From contig JAWUXM010000036.1 of NCBI GenBank assembly GCA_034111325.1, positions 1 through 36,940 of the forward strand: a stretch of DNA of 36,940 nt, in the 5' to 3' direction. Of this stretch, positions 24,272 to 33,316 are shown in pieces. A program made the translations under genes and the position numbers. The notes below the pieces were generated by a model. The model saw only the letters and a program-made list of their open reading frames with translations. It made no database searches and was not told the DNA's origin. The DNA is from JAWUXM01 sp034111325. Lineage in GTDB: Bacteria; Pseudomonadota; Alphaproteobacteria; Rickettsiales; JABIRX01. Position 1 is the first letter of the stretch. Each line of letters starts with the position of its first letter.

Positions 24272-25681
24272 ATGTCGGGAGTTAAAAAGTTTTTTGAATT
24301 AGCCAAAAAGAACGACGTCAAATTCGTCGATTTTCGTTTTACCGATACTGTCGGGAAATGGCAGCACACTGCTCACGAAATCAGCAACGTAACCGAAGCC
24401 ACTTTTAAAGATGGTGTCATGTTCGATGGCTCATCAATCGCCGGCTGGAAGCATATTAACGAATCTGACATGATCCTCATGCCAGAGCCTGAAACTGCAT
24501 TCCTTGACCCATTTACCCCATATCCAACTTTGATTGTCACATGTGATGTGGTTGACCCATTAACCCAAGATGGCTATACTAGAGACCCACGCTATACAGC
24601 TAAGCTTGCTGAAAAATACCTCATTGAAACTGGAGTTGGCGATACTGCATATTTTGGCCCTGAGCTAGAATTTTTCCTTTTTGATGATGTCCGCTTTGAA
24701 AACGGTATGTATCGCTCTTTTGCGCAAGTTGATTCTGAGGAACACCCATCTAATTCTGGCAAAGAATATGATAATAACAATATGGGTCATCGACCTAAGG
24801 TTAAAGGCGGCTACTTCCCTGTTGCACCAGTTGATTCTGGCGCTGATATTCGCGCTGAAATGATGGTTACCCTCAGAGAGATTGGCTTGGATGCAGTACT
24901 TCATCACCATGAAGTTGCACCCGCACAACATGAAATGGGTTTTAAATATAGCACCCTTGCTGCAACTGCTGATAATTCACAAAAATACAAATACGCCGTA
25001 CATAATGTTGCACATTCTTATGGCAAAACTGTAACCTTCATGCCAAAGCCTGTCTATAATGATAATGGCTCTGGAATGCATGTTCACCAGTCAATCTGGA
25101 AAAAAGGCAAAAACCTTTTTACAGGTAATGACTATGCAGGGCTCTCACAAGAAGCGCTTTATTATATTGGCGGCATAATAAAACATGCAAAAGCTCTGAA
25201 CGCCTTAACTAACGCCTCAACTAACTCTTATAAAAGACTAGTACCGGGCTTTGAAGCACCAACAATTTTAGCATATTCTGAACGCAACAGATCAGCAGCT
25301 ATTCGTATTCCTTATGTGGCTCACCCTAGTGCAAAACGTATCGAAACGCGCTTCCCTGACGCAACGGCAAACCCTTATTTATGCTTCTCTGCTCTACTTA
25401 TGGCTGGGCTTGACGGCATAATAAATAAAATCCACCCTGGAGATGCTGATAATCGCGATTTATATGAATTATCTGATAAGGAATTAGCTAAGAAAGACCA
25501 AGTTGCTGGTTCGTTAGAAGAAGCTTTAGATGCGCTTGATAAGGATCGTGGCTTTTTGAAACAAGGCGGCGTATTTACTGATGATCAAATCGATTCGTAC
25601 ATTGCACTCAAACGCAAAGATGTTGATGATTTACGAACTAGACCACACCCCATAGAGTTTGAAAATTATTACAGCGTATAA
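24272..25681 (+). CDS. glnA: Glutamine synthetase, type I
   Basis: ATP-dependent synthesis of glutamine from glutamate and ammonia, as a dodecamer. The 469 residues show KFVDFRFTDTVGKWQH and FDGSSIAGWKHINESDM in the N-terminal beta-grasp, then GPELEFFLFDDVR, NNNMGHRPKVKGGYFPVAP, AGIGCEMH-region equivalent HHHEVAPAQHEMGFKYS, MPKPVYNDNGSGMHVHQS and NRSAAIRIPYV. Tyr398 in RDLYELSDKE is the site that is adenylylated in type I-beta enzymes, so GlnE control is likely. AGAGGA precedes the ATG by 5 bases. glnB, its usual neighbour, is absent; an epimerase remnant follows after 2 bases. Confidence 0.97.
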   Translation: MSGVKKFFELAKKNDVKFVDFRFTDTVGKWQHTAHEISNVTEATFKDGVMFDGSSIAGWKHINESDMILMPEPETAFLDPFTPYPTLIVTCDVVDPLTQDGYTRDPRYTAKLAEKYLIETGVGDTAYFGPELEFFLFDDVRFENGMYRSFAQVDSEEHPSNSGKEYDNNNMGHRPKVKGGYFPVAPVDSGADIRAEMMVTLREIGLDAVLHHHEVAPAQHEMGFKYSTLAATADNSQKYKYAVHNVAHSYGKTVTFMPKPVYNDNGSGMHVHQSIWKKGKNLFTGNDYAGLSQEALYYIGGIIKHAKALNALTNASTNSYKRLVPGFEAPTILAYSERNRSAAIRIPYVAHPSAKRIETRFPDATANPYLCFSALLMAGLDGIINKIHPGDADNRDLYELSDKELAKKDQVAGSLEEALDALDKDRGFLKQGGVFTDDQIDSYIALKRKDVDDLRTRPHPIEFENYYSV

Positions 25682-25683
25682 CT

Positions 25684-25956
25684 TTGTTACAGACGGAAAC
25701 AAGCGAGAGGATCTTAGTTAATGGTGGAGCTGGATTCATTGGCTCACATAGTGTGGATTTACTACGTGAACAAGGTTATAAAGTAACAGTTCTGGACAAT
25801 TTACCATCTGGTAAAAAAACAAACCTTGGTATTACAGACGCTCGCAAAGAAGATATACAAGATTCACTTGCAAATATCACTAAAGCGGTAGAGATATTAG
25901 ACTTTAAGGCAAAAGGTAATCTTGCTGATAATATCAATAATATGCTTAATGAATAA
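25684..25956 (+). pseudogene. Internally deleted nucleotide-sugar epimerase (GalE-like) remnant
   Basis: A 90-codon frame that joins the two ends of an extended SDR epimerase. Residues 10-47 are the N-terminal Rossmann start (ILVNGGAGFIGSHSVDLL, GxxGxxG intact, then VTVLDNLPSGKKTNL). From about residue 53 it matches the C-terminal end of GalE-like enzymes (ARKEDIQDSLANITKAVEIL, normally around residue 270 onwards). The catalytic Ser/Tyr-x-x-x-Lys core of about 220 residues is missing, in frame. There is no ATG; the only start is a TTG at 25684, 2 bases after glnA and without a ribosome-binding site. It is probably a decaying gene, though the preserved frame is notable. Its stop overlaps the start of the glycosyltransferase. 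Confidence 0.75.
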
Positions 25957-26716
25957 AATCCCGATCTCAGTTTTTATCATCGCTAAAAATGAAGAAGAGC
26001 GTATCGCTAAAACAATTAATAGCGTTATCGCTTGGGTAGATGAAGTTATAGTCATTGATTCTGGCAGCACTGATAAAACTATTACTATTGCCAAAGATCT
26101 TGGCTGCAAAACCTATTTCAATAAATGGCAAGGCTATGGTCAACAGAAAATCTTTGGCGAAAAAAAATGCAAAAATACTTGGCTATTTAACCTTGATGCG
26201 GATGAAGTTGTCTCTAGCAAATTAGTGCAGGAAATCCAAACCCTCTTCTCAAAAACTCCAAATCAGGAAGCCTTTCGGGTTAAAATAAAGGATGTTATGC
26301 CGCCTTACAAAAAAGCACATCCTCTTGCTTTTTCTTGCATACAGATTCGCCTATATGACAAAAACAAAGCAGGTTTCAAAGCAAGCTCTGTACATGATTC
26401 TGTGGTTCTTAAAAAACCACAACCAACAGCCCTCTTAAAAAATTATATTTCGCACTTTTCAATCAAGTCAATAGAACATTGGTTAGCGAAAATTAATTCT
26501 TACAGCTCTATGCAAGCAATAGACAGCTATGAAAAAGGTAAAAATGTTGGCACGTTAAAAATCATCATTGCGCCAATTGCTGCGTTTTTGAAAAGCTATT
26601 TTTTACGCCGCTTTTTCATCTATGGTATAAATGGCATAGTTTATAGCAAAATTTACGCTTTTTCACGCTTCTTGAAATATGCTAAGATCAGAGAGATTCA
26701 TAGTTTTAAAAAATGA
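25949..26716 (+). CDS. Family 2 glycosyltransferase (WaaE/KdtX-like)
   Basis: A 255-residue GT-A fold enzyme. It begins PISVFIIAKNEEERIAKTI, then VIDSGSTDKTITIAKDLG, the GWxGYGxQK-like KWQGYGQQKIFGEKKC, and the metal-binding DxD motif in FNLDADEVV. This pattern is that of the WaaE/KdtX group, which adds glucose to the lipopolysaccharide inner core; donor and acceptor are inferred. The C-terminus has amphipathic helices likely binding the membrane (IAPIAAFLKSYFLRRFF). The ATG at 25949 overlaps the end of the epimerase remnant and its stop overlaps the next start (ATGA), so it forms the first of three coupled glycan genes. Confidence 0.86.
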   Translation: MNKIPISVFIIAKNEEERIAKTINSVIAWVDEVIVIDSGSTDKTITIAKDLGCKTYFNKWQGYGQQKIFGEKKCKNTWLFNLDADEVVSSKLVQEIQTLFSKTPNQEAFRVKIKDVMPPYKKAHPLAFSCIQIRLYDKNKAGFKASSVHDSVVLKKPQPTALLKNYISHFSIKSIEHWLAKINSYSSMQAIDSYEKGKNVGTLKIIIAPIAAFLKSYFLRRFFIYGINGIVYSKIYAFSRFLKYAKIREIHSFKK

Positions 26717-27786
26717 AAATACTCAATATCATGCTTTGCAAGAGGTTAGGAGGAATTCAGCAAGTATTTCTTGATTATAACCAAGCACTAACCATGCAGG
26801 GCAATAAAGTTATAAATATCGCTCATCCCAAAAGTGAAACCATCAAGAAGTTGCAAGCAGAAAAAGCAGAATTACGCACAGTTGCTAATTTTAACCAATA
26901 TGATTTCCTAGCAATTAGAAAATTACGCAAAATCATTACTAATGAGAAGCCTGATATAATCATTGTACATGGTAATCGCGCTGCTGAAATCTCCCGAAAA
27001 GCACGCAGTAAAGCCACTATTTACGCGCCAATTGCCGCAGTTTGTCATAATAAACGGATTGAGCGCCTCATTGGCTTAGATGCCTTAATCATCATTCTTG
27101 AATCACTACGCAAATATGTTTTGGAATTAGGGCAACCGCCAAAAACTACCTATTATGTGCCAAATATGATTCATGCAGCACCCGAAATAGAATTTAAGCG
27201 TCGTAAATTTCACAAGAAAATCATCATCGGCACAATGGGGCGCTTTGTTGAGGAAAAAGCTTTTGAAGTCTTCATTCAAGCCCTGAACATTCTTAAAAAA
27301 AAGAAGATTCCCTTCAAAGCAATCCTTGCTGGGCGTGGTGAATTAGAGAGCTTCTATAAAGCACAAATTAAAAGTCTTGGACTCGAGAAAGATATAAAAA
27401 TGCAAGAATGGGTAACTAATAAAGGAACCTTTTTTAATAAAATTGATATATTCTGCATGTCTTCTAGGATCGAACATTTCAGCATTGCGATGTTAGAAAC
27501 CATGCTATCTGGCACACCAATTGTTGCAACTGATGCTGATGGGCCAAGGGAGGTTATTCGCCATAAAATCAATGGTATAATCGTTAAAAAGGACAATCCA
27601 AAAGCATTGGCTGAAGGTCTGGAGCATGCTATGAACCACCCTAAAGCAATGCGTGATTATGCAATGAACTCTTTTGATAAAGTTCTAAAGAGTTACTCAA
27701 TCGACGCAGTAAGCAACCAATTACATGAGTATCTCAGTAAAATTGCAATTACAGCCAATAAAAAAACCAATGCTAAAATATCTTAA
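26713..27786 (+). CDS. Family 4 glycosyltransferase
   Basis: A 357-residue GT-B enzyme. The N-terminal domain starts ILNIMLCKRLGGIQQVFLDY, with a GG loop for acceptor binding. The C-terminal donor domain has IIGTMGRFVEEKAFEVFIQA, ILAGRGELE, then the EX7E motif in SRIEHFSIAMLETMLSGTPI and DADGPREVI. It resembles glycosyltransferases of LPS or surface polysaccharide synthesis; the sugar is unknown. It overlaps the preceding GT2 gene by 4 bases and the following gene starts 17 bases before its end, so the three are translated together. Confidence 0.88.
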   Translation: MKILNIMLCKRLGGIQQVFLDYNQALTMQGNKVINIAHPKSETIKKLQAEKAELRTVANFNQYDFLAIRKLRKIITNEKPDIIIVHGNRAAEISRKARSKATIYAPIAAVCHNKRIERLIGLDALIIILESLRKYVLELGQPPKTTYYVPNMIHAAPEIEFKRRKFHKKIIIGTMGRFVEEKAFEVFIQALNILKKKKIPFKAILAGRGELESFYKAQIKSLGLEKDIKMQEWVTNKGTFFNKIDIFCMSSRIEHFSIAMLETMLSGTPIVATDADGPREVIRHKINGIIVKKDNPKALAEGLEHAMNHPKAMRDYAMNSFDKVLKSYSIDAVSNQLHEYLSKIAITANKKTNAKIS

Positions 27787-28690
27787 GAATAAAATTCAGA
27801 AAAAGATTCGTCGTAATTTCTATACGGAAATCTGGCATGTGGGAATTAGCAAAGCGACAATTGAAGATGTTGCAAATCACAACTGCCAAATCACTTGGCT
27901 ACCAAAGCTTGAGCCCTATCAATATATCGCCGACCCTTTCATTACAATTCATAATGATGCGATTTACATTTTCGTGGAGGAGTTTGATTACCGTACAAAA
28001 AACGGTAATATTGCCTATATAAAATTAGATGCCAATCTCAAACAAGTCGAAAAAAAGACCATCCTCAAAAATCCATATCATAATTCTTATCCCTTTGTTT
28101 TTAAGCATGAGAGCAAACATTATATGATTGCGGAGTCTAACCAGGCAAATGCAATTATTTTACATCGTGCTGAGCAATTTCCAGATCAATGGGTGGAAGA
28201 GAAAATATTAATTCCTGATATCCAAGCTGTTGATACGACTTTAGTTAAATATGAAAATTGTTTCTGGTTATTTTTTACGGTAAAATCACTCGATGATACT
28301 GATTGTTCAGAGCTCCACATTGCCTATAGTGATGATCTATTCGGCGAATGGATAATGCATGATGATAACCCTGTGAAAATCGATAAATCCTCCAGCAGGT
28401 CAGCGGGCAAGTTTTTTGAAAAAGATGGCACGTTACTTCGCCCTGCGCAAGATTGTTCGGAAACCTATGGAGGAAGAATCATTATTAATGAGATAATTGA
28501 TTTGGCAGATTTTACTTTTATTGAACGCGCCAAAACCTTTATTAACCCTTTCAAAGAATATCCATATGGCATACATACGATCAACCATGCTGAAGGCTAT
28601 ACCGTGATCGACGGCAAGCAAATCCTTTTCACACCTTTCAAATTTCTAATTAGTTGGCAGAGAAGGTTCAATCGCCTATTTAGCAAATAG
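27770..28690 (+). CDS. GINT1-N-like beta-propeller protein of glycan synthesis
   Basis: A 306-residue protein resembling the N-terminal domain of glucosamine inositolphosphorylceramide transferase (GINT1), a five-bladed propeller also seen in bacterial polysaccharide loci. Signature parts are YIADPFITIHNDAIYIFVEE, GNIAYIKLD, HNSYPFVFKHESKHYMIAES, AVDTTLVKYENCFWLFF, and SARGKFF-like SRSAGKFFEKDGTLLRPAQD with CSETYGGRI. The domain is often fused to formyltransferase or glycosyltransferase domains; here it stands alone after a basic N-terminus. The reaction is unknown; sugar modification or transfer is inferred from the locus. ATG 27770 lies within the GT4 gene; a further 15 codons upstream are open. 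Confidence 0.78.
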   Translation: MLKYLKNKIQKKIRRNFYTEIWHVGISKATIEDVANHNCQITWLPKLEPYQYIADPFITIHNDAIYIFVEEFDYRTKNGNIAYIKLDANLKQVEKKTILKNPYHNSYPFVFKHESKHYMIAESNQANAIILHRAEQFPDQWVEEKILIPDIQAVDTTLVKYENCFWLFFTVKSLDDTDCSELHIAYSDDLFGEWIMHDDNPVKIDKSSSRSAGKFFEKDGTLLRPAQDCSETYGGRIIINEIIDLADFTFIERAKTFINPFKEYPYGIHTINHAEGYTVIDGKQILFTPFKFLISWQRRFNRLFSK

Positions 28691-28740
28691 CCCACATATC
28701 AGCTTTATCAGTTACTTAAGTCAAACCCCTTTATCGCCCC

Positions 28741-28769
28741 TTGCCCTAGCTTTGATTTTATGCTACTAT
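28741..28769 (+). promoter_or_regulatory. Sigma70-type promoter of the PEPC-like gene
   Basis: TTGCCC (28741-28746), a 17-base spacer and TACTAT (28764-28769), with a TG at 28761-28762. Transcription would start near 28776, leaving about 29 bases before the ATG at 28805. This places the ATG at 28760 upstream of the transcript and so supports the later start. Confidence 0.65.
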
Positions 28770-28804
28770 ACGTTGTGCAAATGCAACTCAATAGGAAAAT
28801 AATT

Positions 28805-31800
28805 ATGAAAAAAAGAAGAATAGATGGATTCATTACAGCCCACTTACAATCTGCCGAAAAAAGGATAATGGGCCATTTTCAAAAAAAAATGCAGCTAGTA
28901 CCTCCAACAAAAAAAGACGAAATGGTGCTTAAAAACCAAGCTTTGCGTAACACGCTTTTAAGTCGTATACATTCCCACCTAGAAGCAGAATTTAGAAACC
29001 CTCTAATTGCTAAAATTGCTCAAAATGACTATGCGCCAGAAGTATTAAAAGCCTTGATTATCAAAAACCGAATTATACATAGCATAACTAGCCACCCAAC
29101 TGAAGGACAGTCTTTAGCTACGATCAAGCGCAAATATATAATTCAAGATGCCGAAATATTACTGGCGGAAGTCTTATATAAAAAACATGCAACTATTACT
29201 GACATTGTACGATTATGCCGCCTATATAAAAATTTAGGTACAGAGCTGGATATAGCCAAACTCGAACAATTATCCAGCCTTGTTAAAAGCAAAAAACAAG
29301 AATCTGCTATGAGTGATTTTTTAATATATACACATGATCTTGAAAAACTCGCCATTGATCAAATAATCGACAATCCGCTTGGTCACAAAACTAAAATGAA
29401 TGAGGATCGAGAAGTTGAACTACTTACTTATCATATTGGCAGATTTAAAGAGCATGTTTCTGTGGTCACATCTAAATCTAATCGCCTATGGCGCTTAGTA
29501 TACAATAGAAGAGATAATTTATTAGAGCCTAATGATATTGATATAACAACTTGGGGCGGCGATATTGACGGCAAAGGTGGAGATGCTGTTAAAGGAATAA
29601 AGTTTGAAAAAGCTTCTCGCACCACATTTGCAAAACATCTTCAGGAAAAAATTGAAGATCTAGCTTTAGTACTAAGTTTCAATAATATTGATACAGAGCA
29701 ATGTCAAAATATGTTGACCTTCTTAGAAGCAGCACCAATCACATCTCCCATGATAAATAGAGAATCAGTTAAAACCCAATTACTACAATTTGCTGCGCAA
29801 ATTCCTATCTCCAACAATTTTAGCCTGCAGCACGAAGTGCGTGAATTAATGCGCTATATTAAGGGTTCCAACCTTAGCCTGATGAAAACTGCCTATTCCA
29901 GCCGTGAAGAATCACAAAAAACTGAGAGCGCCATTAGTAATATTTTTTCTATTATCAAAGACCACCCTTCGTTTAATTTCAAAAAATCTTCTGATTTTAG
30001 TAAGTTGAGTGAAATAGAAAAAATTGAAGCATTAGAGTATTTATATGAAGAAATGCATCTTTTTGCACCAATCATTGCGCAAGAAATTGCTCAATGGGAT
30101 AATAATACCAAACGCCAATTTCTTTGGTATGCAACTTCTATGAGTTTTCATGAAACGCATGAGCATATTATTTCATATTTTCGTAGTCGTGTTTCTGATT
30201 TTGCTGCACCGATTGTTTTTGCCGAAATGGTTCGCCATGTAGCGCCTTTGGTAAAAGATCACTTACAACATATATCACTAAAAGAGGATTTAAAAACCTA
30301 CCAAACAGTTACATTTTCGGATAAAAGTTTAGCAAAAATACAAAAATCACATATCATTCCCTCACCACTTGCCGAAGAAGAGGAAACAATTATTGGCTTA
30401 ACAGATAGTCATGACGGAGATAATGTATCGCTCACTGACGGTTTTTACAGCAAGCTCTATCAAACACCTTGGCTAGTTAAATATATTAACGACCATAATG
30501 CTGGAGAAAGACGTGAAACCAGGAGTAATAGTGATGGTTCAGCTAATATGGGAGCTTACTCTGCACAATTTTACAATACTCTTGCCACCATAAAATCACG
30601 TGCCATAGCAGACAAACATGGTCATACCACTAACATCTTAGCTGGAGTTGGCGACAATGATCTTAGTCGTCTTGGTAGTCATACTCGGTCTGGTTTGACC
30701 CCGAGAATGACTATTCAAGGAGCTGATGCACAGCATTTAAGCTATGGTAAAATTCTCCAGCAAATTATCCTTGAGGATAATAAGACTAATGAAACAGCCT
30801 TAACGGAATTAATAGGCAGATACAGCGAAGCTGCTATTAAGGGCTTTGTCCAACATATGATGATAATGCATAAAAAAAGCGAAACAGGTATATCATTACA
30901 TCAAGCTAAAACTTCTAATTCTAACTTTGCCATACATCGTGGCAATATATTAGGCTATGTTATTAAGCAACATTTAGGCAGGCTAAGTTCAAGAAAAGCA
31001 GCACGTGGTACCAAAAAGGCTGCCCCATACCCCACCCCAACAAGCAATGAGTCTAGTGACTTTAGCCCATTAGCACAAAGCAACAATGTACGTCGTATTG
31101 GTCAGGTTAACTTACAAAGATTAAGTGGCATGCAAACTTTCCTTATGGCACCGTTCTTTGATAAGACATCCTTTGATGAAAGGTTTTTATCCGATACCCA
31201 TCACATACCAATGTTTCGTGATATTGCCTTCTCAGGGTTACTCGGTTTAGGGATGTCTGATTCACTTACTTTTCTTATAGCGAATGGCATACATAACATT
31301 GAGCAATTAGGAGACACTAAAGCTAATGCCGCAATATTTGAGAGGCTACAAGAAAACCCTTCTAAGGCACAAACAGTTACTGCAAAGGACGCACGTATAT
31401 ATCATATGTGCTGGACTCTAGAGAAAAGGCTTAATGTGTTAAAAAATGCAATCACTCCCCTAATTCATAATATTAGCTATGAGAGAAAGGATGCAATATT
31501 TAATATTTGCCACAAATTAGAAGCCTGCAAACCGCTTGATGATAGTAAAATACAAAGACTGACAATCAAGGCTTGCCTGATTGCTAGCCGTGACCCAAAT
31601 ATAAGTTCTGATCTAGCACAGCATTTTCAAACTGTAGCCACGAGGTTATTTACCTTGCAAGCCTATGTTGGCATACGTCGTAAATTTATGCAAAAAGCTG
31701 ATCAAGCACTATCTTGTAACGACATGGAAGCTTTCGATCAAGAAGCTGAGAAACTTGCCTTACTCACCAGAGGCTCTGGAAACCCTGGGGGAACTGGCAG

Positions 31801-32029
31801 AAAAGTCGAGGATTTGGCAATATATCACAAAGCTGTTGGCTATGACAAAATTATGGATCGTTTATATGCAACATCTCCACTTGAATATGACGACGCCTTC
31901 GCAAAAGAGCTAGCTGCATATAAAGCAATAGCTGCTTATAGTGGGGTCGTGAAATCAGGCGGCTTTAGAATAAAAATATTAGAGGAACAAAAAGCAGATA
32001 TAGCTCCACAATTACCATCGATGTTATGA
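28805..32029 (+). CDS. Very divergent phosphoenolpyruvate carboxylase-like protein, catalytic residues apparently lost
   Basis: A 1074-residue protein (E. coli Ppc has 883). Family landmarks appear in order: SHPTEGQS (His97 region, like the catalytic TAHPTE), TWGGDIDGKGGD (near 250, like WMGGDRDGN), NSDGSANMG (near 575, like the YSDSxKDAG loop) and RMTIQGAD (near 637, like RVTxQGE). Key differences are seen. The HGRGGSxGR loop reads AGVGDNDLSRLG, so the loop His and first Arg are gone; the DxR element reads MKTAYSSRE; and the C-terminal RNTG end is replaced by an extended tail. A Lys/Pro/Ser-rich insertion lies near 735-760. Activity is doubtful. The start has AGGAAA 7-8 bases upstream. It is flanked by glycan genes and converges on the O-antigen ligase gene with a 6-base overlap. 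Confidence 0.72.
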   Translation: MKKRRIDGFITAHLQSAEKRIMGHFQKKMQLVPPTKKDEMVLKNQALRNTLLSRIHSHLEAEFRNPLIAKIAQNDYAPEVLKALIIKNRIIHSITSHPTEGQSLATIKRKYIIQDAEILLAEVLYKKHATITDIVRLCRLYKNLGTELDIAKLEQLSSLVKSKKQESAMSDFLIYTHDLEKLAIDQIIDNPLGHKTKMNEDREVELLTYHIGRFKEHVSVVTSKSNRLWRLVYNRRDNLLEPNDIDITTWGGDIDGKGGDAVKGIKFEKASRTTFAKHLQEKIEDLALVLSFNNIDTEQCQNMLTFLEAAPITSPMINRESVKTQLLQFAAQIPISNNFSLQHEVRELMRYIKGSNLSLMKTAYSSREESQKTESAISNIFSIIKDHPSFNFKKSSDFSKLSEIEKIEALEYLYEEMHLFAPIIAQEIAQWDNNTKRQFLWYATSMSFHETHEHIISYFRSRVSDFAAPIVFAEMVRHVAPLVKDHLQHISLKEDLKTYQTVTFSDKSLAKIQKSHIIPSPLAEEEETIIGLTDSHDGDNVSLTDGFYSKLYQTPWLVKYINDHNAGERRETRSNSDGSANMGAYSAQFYNTLATIKSRAIADKHGHTTNILAGVGDNDLSRLGSHTRSGLTPRMTIQGADAQHLSYGKILQQIILEDNKTNETALTELIGRYSEAAIKGFVQHMMIMHKKSETGISLHQAKTSNSNFAIHRGNILGYVIKQHLGRLSSRKAARGTKKAAPYPTPTSNESSDFSPLAQSNNVRRIGQVNLQRLSGMQTFLMAPFFDKTSFDERFLSDTHHIPMFRDIAFSGLLGLGMSDSLTFLIANGIHNIEQLGDTKANAAIFERLQENPSKAQTVTAKDARIYHMCWTLEKRLNVLKNAITPLIHNISYERKDAIFNICHKLEACKPLDDSKIQRLTIKACLIASRDPNISSDLAQHFQTVATRLFTLQAYVGIRRKFMQKADQALSCNDMEAFDQEAEKLALLTRGSGNPGGTGRKVEDLAIYHKAVGYDKIMDRLYATSPLEYDDAFAKELAAYKAIAAYSGVVKSGGFRIKILEEQKADIAPQLPSML

Positions 32030-33316
32030 TTTCTTCTCTGTTGTCCTCTGTGTTTTCTTATCTGTTTTCTTCTCTGTTTTCTTCTGTGTTTTTTGTGGCG
32101 GCAAAATTACAAGGGCGAAGATAACTGCCAGAAATAATGTGGCAATTAGCCAATTTTGCCAGATACCATAGCCAGTAAGCCCCATCATGAAGAATGATAT
32201 AATGACTCCAACTAACGCCCCTTTTTCAAAATAATCATATTTTGCCTGTGCAATAACACGCAATATAACTAATATGACGATTAGAAACAATGCCAAACCA
32301 ACTGCGCCAAGCTCAAGCCAAATCTGCAATAGATTATTGTGTGGGTGAAGCGCAATACCATAATTAATTGGCCCAGCAACTTCTGGTAACATCATCCCTG
32401 CATGCATACATTTCTTGCCATTATCATCGGTAAAATAACGTGAAGCATCAAAACCATAGCCGCCAATTTTCTCTGCCGCATTATCAGCAGCAAATTTCCA
32501 GATACATAAACGGTGTTTAGCACTAGCAGGCAGAAAGTCATATTTTGCAGCTAGATCTGGCGGTGACATCTGATAAGAGAAAGTAACAAAACCGATAGTT
32601 GTGAGAATAAAGCCTGCTGCGATTAATTTCAGAGCTTTTTGCTTAAGCAACAAGATAAATAAGACAGATAGAGTGACCACAATTAATGAGAGCTTTGCCG
32701 TTTCACTATCACTTAAAAACACTACAGCAATGGTTAAAATCCATAGCAAAGACACCATGATTTTCTTTTGTTTTTTTATAGCGTAGTAAGTGACTGGCCA
32801 AATTAACATCACCAAAAAGTTTACGCCCCGATTAACCATCCATAGCTCAAAAACATAATGCTTTTCTGGATTAACTAGATTTGTTAGCCAAGTTAATATT
32901 GAGCCATCCGTACAAATCTCAAATAATGTCACGAGGCAAGCAAGGAGGAACCCATAGAATAATTTACACCCTAATTTTTCTTTTTGAGCTGCCGATAATT
33001 TAAGGAAAAAGTCACTCGCGGCAAATGCTATAAAAAACAAAATCACCAGCCGCAAAAATAGCTCTATACTTTTTTGTGGGTTTGGTGACCACATACAGCT
33101 TGCCGCCATCCAGATTGCAAAAATTGCCAATGCTTTGAATAGCATTGGGTGCAACTTCAAAACTGGCTGTTTTGTTGAACAATTCTTAATCAGTAGAATG
33201 GTTGGCACTAAACTCATCAAGGCTAAGGTTATCACTGTTGAGGGGGCTGAGAGAATAGTTGCCAGCGGAATTAGAAAAAATGTAACTAATGATATTTGAT
33301 ATGCGGTTTTATTCAT
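32024..33316 (-). CDS. O-antigen ligase/polymerase family membrane protein (Wzy_C)
   Basis: A 430-residue inner-membrane protein with about 10-12 hydrophobic helices, an extended periplasmic loop (residues about 250-330) and the family motif LHPHNNLLQIWLELGAVGLA. WaaL members join undecaprenyl-linked polysaccharide to lipid A-core; Wzy polymerases look similar, so the exact role is open. The protein ends in a Lys/Thr tail built from a 12-base DNA repeat (see 32031-32090). ATG 33316 has AGGAG 4 bases upstream and overlaps the end of folP by 8 bases; a start 13 codons further up is less likely. Co-transcription with folK-folP is odd in function but clear in layout. Confidence 0.83.
   Translation of the reverse strand: MNKTAYQISLVTFFLIPLATILSAPSTVITLALMSLVPTILLIKNCSTKQPVLKLHPMLFKALAIFAIWMAASCMWSPNPQKSIELFLRLVILFFIAFAASDFFLKLSAAQKEKLGCKLFYGFLLACLVTLFEICTDGSILTWLTNLVNPEKHYVFELWMVNRGVNFLVMLIWPVTYYAIKKQKKIMVSLLWILTIAVVFLSDSETAKLSLIVVTLSVLFILLLKQKALKLIAAGFILTTIGFVTFSYQMSPPDLAAKYDFLPASAKHRLCIWKFAADNAAEKIGGYGFDASRYFTDDNGKKCMHAGMMLPEVAGPINYGIALHPHNNLLQIWLELGAVGLALFLIVILVILRVIAQAKYDYFEKGALVGVIISFFMMGLTGYGIWQNWLIATLFLAVIFALVILPPQKTQKKTEKKTDKKTQRTTEKKS
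32031..32090. repeat. 12-base minisatellite, five copies
   Basis: Five consecutive 12-base units close to TTCTTCTCTGTT: one exact copy at 32031, then GTCCTCTGTGTT, TTCTTATCTGTT, an exact copy at 32067 and TTCTTCTGTGTT. On the minus strand they encode the C-terminal tail of the O-antigen ligase-like protein as KKT-plus-one-residue repeats (E, D, Q). As 12 is a multiple of three, copy-number change would lengthen or shorten the tail without frameshift. Confidence 0.9.
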
